Source: Flavobacterium aestivum (GTDB lineage Bacteria > Bacteroidota > Bacteroidia > Flavobacteriales > Flavobacteriaceae). From it: a stretch of DNA of 64,000 nucleotides. Both the position numbers and the translations under genes were made by a program. Positions 36,683 through 45,374 of the stretch are shown piece after piece; the stretch's first letter is position 1; each line of letters starts with the position of its first letter. The notes beneath the pieces are model-generated. The model saw nothing but the letters and a program-made list of their open reading frames with translations, was not told the DNA's origin and made no database searches. Location: NCBI RefSeq assembly GCF_026870175.2, contig NZ_CP113977.2, forward strand, positions 2,604,001-2,668,000, written 5' to 3'.

Positions 36683-37462
36683 TTATATTGGGACAGCGAT
36701 TCCTATTTTATATTTGAACCTTAATCCGTTTGGAAATTGATCTTCTTCTTTTAAAATTTCTTTGGTTTTTTTAGAAATCCAAAATCGTTGAATAGAAACA
36801 CCATTTTTTGGATCTTCCTCTCGATGTTCCATTATCCAACAAGCTATTTTTTTACCGTTATTATCAAATAGAGTTTCAGTATCTATAATTTTATAATAAG
36901 CAGTTACAGCATTACCAAAACCAGGATCGTAAAAAGGAACTGCTAAAGTTCGATTTAATTTAAAAGGCAGTGTTGGGAAAAGAACTAAATCAGAATGCCA
37001 ATTAAGGTTAAATTGTTTTGAAGAAGTTTCAAACTCGTTAGTTATTTTAGATTTTATAGTATCATTTACAGTGCCATCAAAAGAAACTTTTTTTGACATA
37101 AAGTCAAATTTCATAGTGTATCCTAGTCTTTTCCACCATGTTTCATGATATAGTGTTGAGGCATCTGTGTTATCTAATACTGTAGTAGCAGTATGTGCCA
37201 TACCATCTACATCCCATTGCTGTTTAATTTCAAATGCCTTTTTATTCTGATAGGTTGTAGGTTCAGTTTTAATTTTTACGAGTATGATTCGTTCAGCTGG
37301 ACCTGATGTGTTTTTTTTCGTAAAAATAATATATGAACTACTACCAGTGTGTAAGTGTTGCAATTCTAAATTTTTATTGTTTATAAAAATTGTATCTCCT
37401 TTTTGAGAAAAACCTGTAAAAAAATGGAGAAGAAATAGTAGGATTAGATATGATTTTTTCAT
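36683..37462 (-). CDS. Secreted protein, DUF3108-like, unknown function
   Basis: 259 residues with a signal peptide ending FTGFSQ. The body is beta-rich with YHETWWKRLGYTMKFDF and a C-terminal ISKKTKEILKEEDQF segment, resembling DUF3108-type periplasmic proteins of Bacteroidota. No catalytic residues are evident. It lies 52 bp after the alpha/beta hydrolase gene on the same strand and ends in the terminator at 36609-36652, so the two are probably one operon. Confidence 0.7.
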   Translation of the reverse strand: MKKSYLILLFLLHFFTGFSQKGDTIFINNKNLELQHLHTGSSSYIIFTKKNTSGPAERIILVKIKTEPTTYQNKKAFEIKQQWDVDGMAHTATTVLDNTDASTLYHETWWKRLGYTMKFDFMSKKVSFDGTVNDTIKSKITNEFETSSKQFNLNWHSDLVLFPTLPFKLNRTLAVPFYDPGFGNAVTAYYKIIDTETLFDNNGKKIACWIMEHREEDPKNGVSIQRFWISKKTKEILKEEDQFPNGLRFKYKIGIAVPI

Positions 37463-37514
37463 TGTTATTTTAATGTTTTAAATTATTTTTTAAAAGGCTA
37501 TAATTAATTTTTGT

Positions 37515-38432
37515 TTATTTTTTAGTTTCTAAAAAGAGAGTTATTTTTTCTGAAAACCATTGTGGCTCTTCCTGAAAAGGAGCGTGACCGCCATTATAAT
37601 GTATTATGGTCTTATTAGGGAATTCAAATTGTTTATAATGATTTGGACCAATTGCAAAATCATTATCTCCGGTCATTATAAGAACAGGACACTTGATGTT
37701 TTTAGTTACTTTGTTATAATCTTTAAAATACTCTTGTATTTCCCAAACGCTATTGGCAAAATCTCGGTTTTTCTTTCCAATCGGATTGTCTATAGTGTCA
37801 TTCAAGTCTTTTTCATATTGGTTACGGAACATTAGTTTGTACATAACTTTTTTGTCACCAAGTTGTTTGTGAATCATGCCTAATCTCTCTATTGTTGGGG
37901 TAGCGGCATTGTAATAGGCTAGAGTGTCTTTTAGTTTTAATTCTTTAATGCCAAATTCTATATGGCTCATCAAGGATTGATTAATATTCAAAGTGCAATG
38001 AATAAGGAGTAAAGAACTAATGCTATTGGGATAATCATTGGCATATTGTGTAGATATAATGCCTCCAAAAGAATGTCCCATTACATTCCATTTTTTAAAC
38101 CCTAAAAAGATTCGTATTTCTTCCAAATCTTTTTCCATTCTGGCCAATGAATAATCACCATTTGCAGGGCTTTTAGAGCGACCGCATCCTCTTTGGTCAT
38201 AGTAAATCATTTTATTTTTTTGCTCTAATAATGAGGCGCTTTTTATGCCTTCAAGATAATAACTGTTAGAGCCAGGACCACCATGAACAAATACACAGGG
38301 AGGTCCAGAACCAACAACATTTACATAGAGTTGAACACCATCACTTGTAGTGAAATTAATGGGTTTGGCTGAACTTTTCGAGGTGGATAACAGAAATAGA
38401 ATAAAATTTAATGCAATAATTGTTCGTTTCAT
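37515..38432 (-). CDS. Secreted alpha/beta hydrolase, proline iminopeptidase-like (S33)
   Basis: 305 residues with a signal peptide (to about residue 22). The oxyanion motif HGGPG (50-54), the conserved YYDQRGCGRS and nucleophile Ser121 in GHSFGG are typical of family S33 prolyl aminopeptidases. The Asp is in MTGDNDFAIG and the His in GGHAPF. It probably cleaves a small ester, amide or N-terminal proline peptide in the periplasm. First gene of a two-gene minus-strand operon. Confidence 0.85.
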   Translation of the reverse strand: MKRTIIALNFILFLLSTSKSSAKPINFTTSDGVQLYVNVVGSGPPCVFVHGGPGSNSYYLEGIKSASLLEQKNKMIYYDQRGCGRSKSPANGDYSLARMEKDLEEIRIFLGFKKWNVMGHSFGGIISTQYANDYPNSISSLLLIHCTLNINQSLMSHIEFGIKELKLKDTLAYYNAATPTIERLGMIHKQLGDKKVMYKLMFRNQYEKDLNDTIDNPIGKKNRDFANSVWEIQEYFKDYNKVTKNIKCPVLIMTGDNDFAIGPNHYKQFEFPNKTIIHYNGGHAPFQEEPQWFSEKITLFLETKK

Positions 38433-38783
38433 TTTTATTGATTTTGATGATTAATTTTAAAGGACTTAGTATGGGGTTTTTGTTTTTTGTTACGAAAAAG
38501 AATACATTTTAACATAAACTTTGTAAATATCCAATGCGTAATAGATGGAGATGTTGTTTTTAATAATGGGCTATGGGGTATTGATGGTCTTTGCTGATTT
38601 ATATTTAATGAAAGTGGGTTATTATTTCTCAATTAAATTGAATAAAAAAAATGATATGAGTCGTTAAGTTGATTCTTATTGTGTTTTTTCATTAATTTCG
38701 TTTGTTATTTATCTTTTGATGGAATCATTGTATTTCTATTGCTGTTGAAAGATAAATTTAGCGTAACATAAAACTGTACAACT
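38433..38783. other. 351-bp intergenic region between divergent genes
   Basis: Holds the start regions of the hydrolase operon (-) and the pirin gene (+). I see no gene; a 65-codon minus-strand frame at 38435-38632 lacks any family pattern. A 13-nt odd palindrome TCAATTAAATTGA lies at 38629-38641. No promoter fits the consensus well. Confidence 0.45.
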
Positions 38784-39665
38784 ATGTCAAACATTGGATT
38801 AATCATTGAAGAAAGAGCTGCTGATATCGGAAATTTTCTCGTAGGACGATTGTTACCTTTTAGGGAAAAACGTGCAGTAGGCCCTTTTGTGTTTCTGGAT
38901 CATATGGGACCAACTCAGCTAAAGGACTACCAAAACTTAGATGTTGGACCGCATCCGCATATAGGACTTTCTACACTTACCTATTTGTTTGAGGGAGCCA
39001 TATTGCATCGAGACAGTATTGGTACAGAGATGGAAATTACACCTGGAGCTGTCAATTGGATGACAGCCGGAAAAGGAGTGGTTCATTCAGAAAGAACACC
39101 AGAGTATTTGAGAACTACTGATAAAAGCCTTCATGGTTTGCAAATTTGGGTAGCCTTGCCTAAAGGTAAAGAAGATATAGAACCGTCTTTTGCACATATA
39201 GAAGCCAAAGATATTCCGGAATGGCAACAAGATAATGTTACTGTGAAACTTATTGCTGGAGAAGCTTTTGGAAAAAAATCACCTGTGCCGGTTTATAGTC
39301 CTTTGTACTTGATTGAAATTAAAAGCACATCCAAAGCTATTCTGAATATTGGGAAAGATCTTTTTGGAGAAAGCGCCATGTATATTTTAGAAGGCGAAAT
39401 TAAGAACGATGGAAACAGCTATGCTTCAAAACAGATATTGGTTGCTAAGGAAAGTAGTCTTTGTCAATTTGAAATGAGTGAAAATTGTACGGTTTATATT
39501 TTTGGAGGTGAAGCATTTTTAGAAGAACATTTCATTTATTGGAATTTCGTTCATTCAGATAAAGCTGTAATTGAAAAAGCAAAACAAGACTGGATCGATC
39601 AAAAGTTTCCGAAAGTACCTAATGAAACAGAGTTTGTGCCGCTACCACAACCTAAATTTAGATAA
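38784..39665 (+). CDS. Pirin family protein
   Basis: 293 residues, bicupin. The N-terminal pirin cupin shows FLDHMGP (about 33-39), the metal-binding GPHPHIGLSTLTYLFEG with its two His residues, and GAVNWMTAGKGVVHSE. The C-terminal cupin is less conserved. Bacterial pirins can have quercetinase activity or bind enzymes of central metabolism; which applies here cannot be told. It stands alone between minus-strand genes. Confidence 0.9.
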   Translation: MSNIGLIIEERAADIGNFLVGRLLPFREKRAVGPFVFLDHMGPTQLKDYQNLDVGPHPHIGLSTLTYLFEGAILHRDSIGTEMEITPGAVNWMTAGKGVVHSERTPEYLRTTDKSLHGLQIWVALPKGKEDIEPSFAHIEAKDIPEWQQDNVTVKLIAGEAFGKKSPVPVYSPLYLIEIKSTSKAILNIGKDLFGESAMYILEGEIKNDGNSYASKQILVAKESSLCQFEMSENCTVYIFGGEAFLEEHFIYWNFVHSDKAVIEKAKQDWIDQKFPKVPNETEFVPLPQPKFR

Positions 39666-39726
39666 TCACAAGAATAAAAGTAGTTAGGGAAGTTACTTTT
39701 TGTATAAAATTATTAACTGTTGTAAA

Positions 39727-40287
39727 TTAATAATACAATCTAAAATCGAGTAGTTTACAGAGAGCATAATGTTTTTGGTATAGTTCTTCTACAATTTCAA
39801 CGACATTATCATGTTCTTGACATATACTGAAGAAAGCTTTATCAATAGCACTACTGGATAAAATCTTTAATGCGGTTCCATAACCGGAAACTGCTCGTAC
39901 TCCAGTAATATCTAAGAAATATTGCGATTCTTCTTCGCTTAAGTCTAACATTTTGGCATTAGAAAAATGCAAAATTTTCCCTTTCATTTTTCCTTCAAAG
40001 AGTTCAGCTATTTCTTCCAGACTATAGCAATACTCATTGATACAAATGTTGTTTCCTTCACTTGGAACGACTAAATAGATGATTTCATAATTTTTAAAAT
40101 TATGGTCGTCATAAAGCAAGGTATTTAAGCTTTCTTCGAACCCTTCAATTGAATCACACATTTTATAAATGCTAGCGATACCTTCTTTGATTGCTAGTTG
40201 TTCTAAGGTTTTGACCACCTCAGTAGTGGTGTGAGTTTCTACATCGGGAACGACTTCGAGGCAGAAAATAAAGTTGTCATGATCCAT
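39727..40287 (-). CDS. Conserved protein of unknown function, DUF6642-like
   Basis: 186 residues, acidic and cytoplasmic, no signal peptide. It starts with FIFCLEVVPDVETHTTTEVV and contains LVVPSEGNNICINEYCYSL. I believe this matches a widespread Bacteroidota family annotated as DUF6642, but cannot verify it here. The alternating strand/helix pattern suggests an alpha/beta fold. It lies 41 bp after the four-helix-bundle gene and may be cotranscribed with it. Confidence 0.65.
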   Translation of the reverse strand: MDHDNFIFCLEVVPDVETHTTTEVVKTLEQLAIKEGIASIYKMCDSIEGFEESLNTLLYDDHNFKNYEIIYLVVPSEGNNICINEYCYSLEEIAELFEGKMKGKILHFSNAKMLDLSEEESQYFLDITGVRAVSGYGTALKILSSSAIDKAFFSICQEHDNVVEIVEELYQKHYALCKLLDFRLYY

Positions 40288-40328
40288 ATAATTTAGTTTA
40301 TGTGAATGCCAATTGATGCCATATAGAA

Positions 40329-40961
40329 TTAATTCATACTTGGTGGTTCAGGTATTTTGACAGTTATCTTGTTTTTCTTGGACATCAATAAATATAATGC
40401 ACAACCACCTAAAATGACCAGTAAAGCAATCTGAAGTTCTCCAAAAGTGGTATTACCTTTATGCAAGGCATTTGAGTTTGATAATTTTGATTTCCCTTCT
40501 TCTATTTGAATTTGTGATAGCAGCTCCAATGCTTGTAAAGCCTGATCACTGAAGTATTCTACTTGTGACCAGTTACTTTTTTTAGACTGTTCATTAATCG
40601 CGGAACATGAAGTTTGAAATGACACAAAGGATGTTCTTTCTTTTGGGGTTAAAACCGTTTCTAAATATAATTTATTGATATTTTGAATGTCCTTTAATGC
40701 AGTAGTAATAATATCCTTTCTCTGAATGTTACTGAGTTTTATTTGTATGGCTTTTGCTTTTATGGATTGAAGTTCATTGGCATACTGAAAGATATAGCGG
40801 GCTACTACTAATCGGTCATTGTAGATTGCATTGATATCCTCATTTGCTTTTTTAGAATTCTGTAACGTTTTGAAATTACTTAATAATATAATGAGCATAA
40901 CGATAAGTAAAACAAAAGCTGCTTTTGTCTTATTACTGTATTTTTTTAGATCTTTCATCAT
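40329..40961 (-). CDS. Membrane protein with MCP-like four-helix-bundle sensor domain
   Basis: About 210 residues. MMKDLKKYSNKTK is the preferred start; the frame is open 7 codons further up. One helix at about 14-31 anchors the protein and a second near the C-terminus (ALLVILGGCALYLLM) returns to the cytoplasm. Between them is a helical periplasmic domain like the 4HB sensor of methyl-accepting chemotaxis proteins (KANEDINAIYNDRLVVARYIF). There is no signalling domain, so it may work with a separate partner or only buffer a ligand. Confidence 0.72.
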   Translation of the reverse strand: MMKDLKKYSNKTKAAFVLLIVMLIILLSNFKTLQNSKKANEDINAIYNDRLVVARYIFQYANELQSIKAKAIQIKLSNIQRKDIITTALKDIQNINKLYLETVLTPKERTSFVSFQTSCSAINEQSKKSNWSQVEYFSDQALQALELLSQIQIEEGKSKLSNSNALHKGNTTFGELQIALLVILGGCALYLLMSKKNKITVKIPEPPSMN

Positions 40962-41112
40962 GATGGATTTTATACCATGCAATATAAGATTTTGTCATGG
41001 ATTTGTTTCAGAAACATTAAAGAGGATTGAAGAAGTACTATCACACATTTTATGTCCCAATTTAAAAGGAAAGATTGGGAGTTGAGTTTTTTTTAATAGT
41101 AGTAGAAATGAT

Positions 41113-41144
41113 AAAAAAAAGCCCTTTAGAAAATCTAAAGGGCT
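41113..41144 (-). terminator. Rho-independent terminator of the histone H1-like gene
   Basis: Stem AGCCCTTTAGA/TCTAAAGGGCT (41120-41130 with 41134-41144) with a 3-nt loop. On the minus strand it is followed by eight U. It lies 18 bp past the stop codon of the small gene. Confidence 0.88.
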
Positions 41145-41161
41145 AGTCGTTGAAAATAATC

Positions 41162-41338
41162 TTATTTTTTTGATTCTTCTACAGATACTTTTCTAAACTC
41201 TTTTAACAATTTTTCTAAATCTAAACTAGATTTACGAGCTCTTGTTCCTGCCGATTTGTTTCCTTTTTCAATTTGTAGATCGGCCTCAGTTTTGAATGTT
41301 TCGAATTCGGCTGTGATTTTTTCGAATAAATCTTTCAT
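41162..41338 (-). CDS. Histone H1-like small protein (Hc1-like)
   Basis: A 58-residue gene ending at its own terminator. The product starts MKDLFEKITAEFETFKTEAD, continues with a Lys/Arg-rich middle (KGNKSAGTRARKSSLDLEKL) and ends KEFRKVSVEESKK. This matches the short histone H1-like proteins of Flavobacteria related to chlamydial Hc1. They are thought to bind DNA and shape the nucleoid. It stands alone between two unrelated minus-strand genes. Confidence 0.85.
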   Translation of the reverse strand: MKDLFEKITAEFETFKTEADLQIEKGNKSAGTRARKSSLDLEKLLKEFRKVSVEESKK

Positions 41339-41482
41339 GATAATGCGTTTTTAATTAGGACGCAAAAATAGAAGTTCGATTATTAGATAAGGATAATATA
41401 TTGTTAAAATTCTAGTAATTTTTTAGAGATTACTGTAGTGTATTGATTTTTAAAACTCTAGGTGTTGAGTATTTACGGGTTT

Positions 41483-42157
41483 TTACAACAGCCCTAATTT
41501 TTTAGCTTTAATTATTAGATCCCTATCACTGCCTTTCCCCATTAGTAGTTGCTCTTTTATATTTGCTTTTCTTTTCTCTATAGCGCTCATAGAGAGAGGG
41601 ATATATTCAGGAAGGTTAACCGTTCTGACTCCCTCTGAAATTAAAAGTAAAATTTGATTGTCATGTTTGTCCCAATTGATATTACTGTTAAGCAATTCTT
41701 TCTGCGATTTAATTATAGTCGGGCTCCGGTAAATTTCTCCAACCATAATTTTTTTGCAAATAACAGGGAATAATTCAAAATTAATATCGCTTTTAGAAAC
41801 GAAGCCTTCTGGATGTATTTCTTTAATGATTTTATCTACAGTAAGAGGCTCGCTATGCATTGTAAGGAGGATGATTTTGCAATTTGTGAATTTTAATCTA
41901 ATTAATAAGGCAAGGTCAATACCATTTTCAATATTATGTTCCATATAAGGAGGAAGGCTAATATCTAATAAAGCCAAATCAATATTTGTACCTAGGTTGA
42001 GATAAGAAAATATTTTGTTGTATGCATCTTGACAATTATAACTTTTTATAAAATTAGGGGGGGGGTGTTTAAAGTCACTGACAGATAAAAGATTGCTATA
42101 ACTGTCAACTGTCATAGGGTGATCATCAACGATCAAAATATTTAGAGGTATATTCAT
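41483..42157 (-). CDS. Response regulator with nine-base C tract in its coding sequence
   Basis: 224 residues. The receiver has DD at 11-12, phospho-acceptor Asp65 (LALLDISLP), ILLTMHSE and FVSKSD. The C-terminal part (about 160-220) is a divergent LuxR-type HTH (LSMSAIEKRKANIKEQL). Codons 31-34 (His-Pro-Pro-Pro) contain nine consecutive C on the coding strand; a one-base slip would truncate the protein early. It is divergent from a small lipoprotein and a TPR-histidine kinase, its likely partner, and a 27-nt palindrome lies 29 bp before its start. Confidence 0.85.
   Translation of the reverse strand: MNIPLNILIVDDHPMTVDSYSNLLSVSDFKHPPPNFIKSYNCQDAYNKIFSYLNLGTNIDLALLDISLPPYMEHNIENGIDLALLIRLKFTNCKIILLTMHSEPLTVDKIIKEIHPEGFVSKSDINFELFPVICKKIMVGEIYRSPTIIKSQKELLNSNINWDKHDNQILLLISEGVRTVNLPEYIPLSMSAIEKRKANIKEQLLMGKGSDRDLIIKAKKLGLL
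42057..42065. repeat. Homopolymer G9 tract (C9 in the coding strand)
   Basis: Nine consecutive G on the plus strand inside the response regulator gene, at codons 32-34. It is the longest G/C run I noticed in this AT-rich window, and a typical substrate for slipped-strand mispairing. Confidence 0.9.
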
Positions 42158-42174
42158 TTTGTCCTACTTTACCC

Positions 42175-42212
42175 CAAATTTAGTCAAATATTACGGTATT
42201 ACCGTAATATTT
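42175..42212 (-). promoter_or_regulatory. 27-nt palindrome in place of the -33 element
   Basis: AAATATTACGGTA (42186-42198), one central T, then the exact complement (42200-42212). On the minus strand a -7 match TAAATTTG lies at 42182-42175, and the palindrome covers the position where TTTG would be expected. The geometry fits an operator at a promoter for the response regulator gene, with possible autoregulation or control of the divergent lipoprotein gene. Confidence 0.65.
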
Positions 42213-42274
42213 AATTCAGGGAAAGATGTTCATTTGTTATATTCATTGATGTTTAACTTAAACTAAATAATATT

Positions 42275-42520
42275 ATGAAAAAATTATACATAGCCGGAAT
42301 TATTTCCATTTCTTTATTAACTTATTCTTGTTCTAATGATGAGGATAGTTATGAAGTACAAGGCGCCAAATCTAAAGATTCAAGAATCGCTCCTCAATCA
42401 GTTTTGAAAGGAGGGCTAAATGCTAAAGCAATTGATACTACAGCAATTAATACTCCTAATGGAGCTGAAGGTAATACAAGTCCAGATGGTGACCCAATTA
42501 ACCCAAGACCACCAAGATAG
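42275..42520 (+). CDS. Small lipoprotein, unknown function
   Basis: 81 residues. Signal peptide with lipobox LLTYSC; the mature part is short, polar and low complexity, with SNDEDSYEVQGAKSKDS at its start and a Pro-rich end (NPRPPR). No family is recognised. It lies between the divergent regulator and the TPR kinase and ends before a strong terminator, so it may be a separately transcribed target of that two-component pair. Confidence 0.7.
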   Translation: MKKLYIAGIISISLLTYSCSNDEDSYEVQGAKSKDSRIAPQSVLKGGLNAKAIDTTAINTPNGAEGNTSPDGDPINPRPPR

Positions 42521-42540
42521 TATTCAGTTATAATCGTTTA

Positions 42541-42592
42541 AACAGAAATACCATATGATTTATTTGTGAATCATATGGTATTTCTGTTTTTT
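42541..42592. terminator. 20-bp stem bidirectional terminator
   Basis: AACAGAAATACCATATGATT (42541-42560) pairs perfectly with 42569-42588 around an 8-nt loop and is followed by T. It ends the small lipoprotein transcript ahead of the kinase gene. Confidence 0.88.
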
Positions 42593-42629
42593 AATATTAT
42601 ATTTGGAATTATAAAACAATAATTGCGGT

Positions 42630-44666
42630 TTGAATACTCTTTCTAAAATAAATTCTTTACTTCTATTACTCCTTTTTTTTTCATGTCAGAAGAATAATTC
42701 GGACGCACATATAAATGACAATACAGTTTTATTTAACAAAACGTATTTAGAAAGTTTAGAAAAAAATAAAAAAGAGAAGTATCTAGATTCTGTAGGGGAT
42801 TTACTAAAAACCAAGGAAAATGATTCCGTTACCAGAAATTTATATTTAAAGGTTGCAACTGAATATTATTATATCAATAATTTAGAAAAATCTTTATCTT
42901 CCAGTTTAAAAGCTTTGCAACTCTCAAAGGAAGCCAATGATAGTCTCAGAATTTCAAAGGCATTATTTTATGTAGGTGATTGTTACCAAAACTCAAAAAG
43001 GGATAGCGCCTACTTTTATTATTTACAAGCAGAAAAATTATATTTCAAGATTCATGACTATGATAATATGGGCAGAATGTTGTTTAACAAAGCCTATGTT
43101 TTATTTTATGACGGAAACTATGTAGAATGTGAGGTCGAAATTTCTAAAGCACTGAAGTACTTGAAAATATCGAAGAATTATCTGTTGATGTATTCTTGTA
43201 ATACTTTAATGGGTAATTGCTTGGAAAAATTGGTTAATTATGATGAAGCATTACGATATCATAAATTAGCATTGCTTGATTTAGAAAAAATAAAGAGCAA
43301 TGATAAAGAAAAGGATGAGATAAGCAATTATGCAGCATGCACAGTTATTAATATATGTAATTTATATGATTTAAAAGAGGAATATTCGAAGTCTATAGAG
43401 CAATTGAAAAAATTGTTGACAGAAGAATTAAAAAGAAGGTCACCAATTTTATATGCTAAAGCTTTAGGTAATTTGGCTTATTCTAAGATGAAAAGCGGGG
43501 ATTATAAAGATGTTGATTCCATGTTTTTTAATTCTTTAAAAATTGTTGACAGCCTAGGTGATGATTCTGATGTTTTATATAAAAAAATACATATAGGAGA
43601 ATATTTTTTGACCCAAAAGGATACTGTAAGATCAATTGAAATTTTAAAAGAAGCCAATAGATTAGCAGTTAAAATTAAGAATAGTAATGAAATTTTAGCC
43701 TCATTAAAATTGCTGTCTGAATTAGATAAAACAGATAGGTTATTTTATGCAAATGAGTACATTAAAGTAAGTGACAGTATCAATTTAGTACAAAAGAATG
43801 CCCATAATAAATATGCCAGAATCGAATATGAAACGTCAAGAATTGAGGATGAAAATAAAATCCTGACAAAAGAAAACTTTTATATTTTAATTACTTCATT
43901 CGGGTTAATCATAATACTGGTATTACTTATTGGTTTCCGTTATTTAAAATATAGAAATAAAGAGTTACAGTTTATCAAGAAACAGCAAATAGCTAATGAA
44001 GAAATTTATATGCTGTTGACTGAGCAACAAAAAAAGATTGATACTGCAAAAGATAATGAGAAGGCCAGAATGGCAAAAGAATTGCACGACGGTGTAATGA
44101 ATAAAATCTATGGAGTCCGGATGAATTTAGGGGTTTTTAATTCTTCTGTAGATGAGGAAACAATCGAGAAACGAAAAATTTATATTACTGAATTGCAGAG
44201 TATAGAAAATGAACTTAGGACAATATCACATGATTTAAGCCGAAGCTCTTTCTTTGATGGTAATGACTTTAATGTGCTTTTGATAGGTTTAGTCGAAAAT
44301 CAAAAAGAGTTTACCAAAACCCAATTTCAATATATCAATGATGGAATGTTTGAATGGGAAAGTGTTGAAAATATATATAAAATCAATTTATACCGTATCA
44401 TCCAAGAGGCTATTTTGAATATTAATAAATATGCAAATGCTAGCAAATGTGAGGTTAAAATTCAGAGAATCGACAATAATATTTTAAAAATGAGTATTAC
44501 TGATGATGGACAAGGATTTGATATGGCAAGTAAAAAAGGCGGTATTGGATTGAGTAACATGAGAGAAAGAGCCAGCTCGTTGAAAGGACAATTTAATATT
44601 GAATCAAAAATTGGAGAAGGCACAAAGATTGAAGTTGTATTTGATCTACAAACACTATCCTCATAA
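42630..44666 (+). CDS. TPR-containing sensor histidine kinase, HisKA_3 type
   Basis: 678 residues from a TTG start that gives a lipoprotein-like signal (LLLLLLFFSC). Residues about 45-370 form TPR repeats, probably periplasmic. A helix at about 413-433 crosses the membrane. The kinase core has His486 in KELHDGVMNKIYG, a HisKA_3 dimerisation domain, and ATPase motifs DDGQGFD and GGIGLSNMRERA. This NarX/DesK-like class partners with LuxR-HTH regulators, and the divergent gene at 41483-42157 fits. The start codon is unusual but no in-frame ATG is better placed. Confidence 0.88.
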   Translation: MNTLSKINSLLLLLLFFSCQKNNSDAHINDNTVLFNKTYLESLEKNKKEKYLDSVGDLLKTKENDSVTRNLYLKVATEYYYINNLEKSLSSSLKALQLSKEANDSLRISKALFYVGDCYQNSKRDSAYFYYLQAEKLYFKIHDYDNMGRMLFNKAYVLFYDGNYVECEVEISKALKYLKISKNYLLMYSCNTLMGNCLEKLVNYDEALRYHKLALLDLEKIKSNDKEKDEISNYAACTVINICNLYDLKEEYSKSIEQLKKLLTEELKRRSPILYAKALGNLAYSKMKSGDYKDVDSMFFNSLKIVDSLGDDSDVLYKKIHIGEYFLTQKDTVRSIEILKEANRLAVKIKNSNEILASLKLLSELDKTDRLFYANEYIKVSDSINLVQKNAHNKYARIEYETSRIEDENKILTKENFYILITSFGLIIILVLLIGFRYLKYRNKELQFIKKQQIANEEIYMLLTEQQKKIDTAKDNEKARMAKELHDGVMNKIYGVRMNLGVFNSSVDEETIEKRKIYITELQSIENELRTISHDLSRSSFFDGNDFNVLLIGLVENQKEFTKTQFQYINDGMFEWESVENIYKINLYRIIQEAILNINKYANASKCEVKIQRIDNNILKMSITDDGQGFDMASKKGGIGLSNMRERASSLKGQFNIESKIGEGTKIEVVFDLQTLSS

Positions 44667-44753
44667 ATAGATTTTTTTTTATGCCTAAATAGAACAAACC
44701 ATTTTTATTAAGTACTCTATTAATGAATCAGTAAACATTAACGGATTGACCGA

Positions 44754-45296
44754 ATGATAGAAGATTTCAAGACTGATAATAGCGAGTGGGATAAGTTTAA
44801 GCATCTTTTTAACCGACAAGAGGTTTCTGCAAAGACAATTCTTTTAAAGGAAGGAGAAGTTTCAAAAAAGGCATTTTACATTGAAAAAGGCTGTATAAGA
44901 ATATGGTTTAATAATAATGGAAAAGACATAACATTTCAGTTTTTCTTTGAAGGAGAAGGCGTTTCATCAATAGAGAGTTTCAGAACAAATCAACCAAGTA
45001 TGTTCACAATAGAATGCATAGAACCTTGCATTATACATTCTATTTCTAAAAAAGATTTCCAAACAATTCTTGACACATCTTTGGTAATTAAACAAGAAAT
45101 AGAAGAGCATACTTTTCAGCGATTGGTTTTTTATCAAAGACTGTTTCTTTCTCGGATCAAGGATAGTCCTGAAAAGAGATATAAAGAATTATTAGAAAAT
45201 AATCCCGAAATATTGCAACGGGTTCCACAACATTACATAGCCTCCTTTTTAGGTATTACTTCAGTTTCGTTAAGCCGTATCCGAAATAGGAGGTAA
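44754..45296 (+). CDS. Crp/Fnr family transcriptional regulator
   Basis: 180 residues. A cNMP-binding-type beta roll (about 20-115; ILLKEGEVSKKAFYIEKGCIR) and a short C-terminal HTH ending HYIASFLGITSVSLSRIRNRR. Most likely ligand-independent or with an unknown effector, as residues for cAMP binding are not obvious. It lies 78 bp before a quinone-reductase-like gene on the same strand, a common pairing in which the regulator controls the oxidoreductase. Confidence 0.85.
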   Translation: MIEDFKTDNSEWDKFKHLFNRQEVSAKTILLKEGEVSKKAFYIEKGCIRIWFNNNGKDITFQFFFEGEGVSSIESFRTNQPSMFTIECIEPCIIHSISKKDFQTILDTSLVIKQEIEEHTFQRLVFYQRLFLSRIKDSPEKRYKELLENNPEILQRVPQHYIASFLGITSVSLSRIRNRR

Positions 45297-45374
45297 GTAT
45301 TTCTTAACAATTGTTATCGTCTAAGGATTTCTAACTTTCGAGTTTTGTGTTGTAAATCTTAACAACATAAAAAA

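Noticed and set aside
38435..38632. 65-codon minus-strand frame upstream of the hydrolase gene
   Set aside because: Pro/Ser/Lys-rich with no recognisable family and located where the operon promoter should be.
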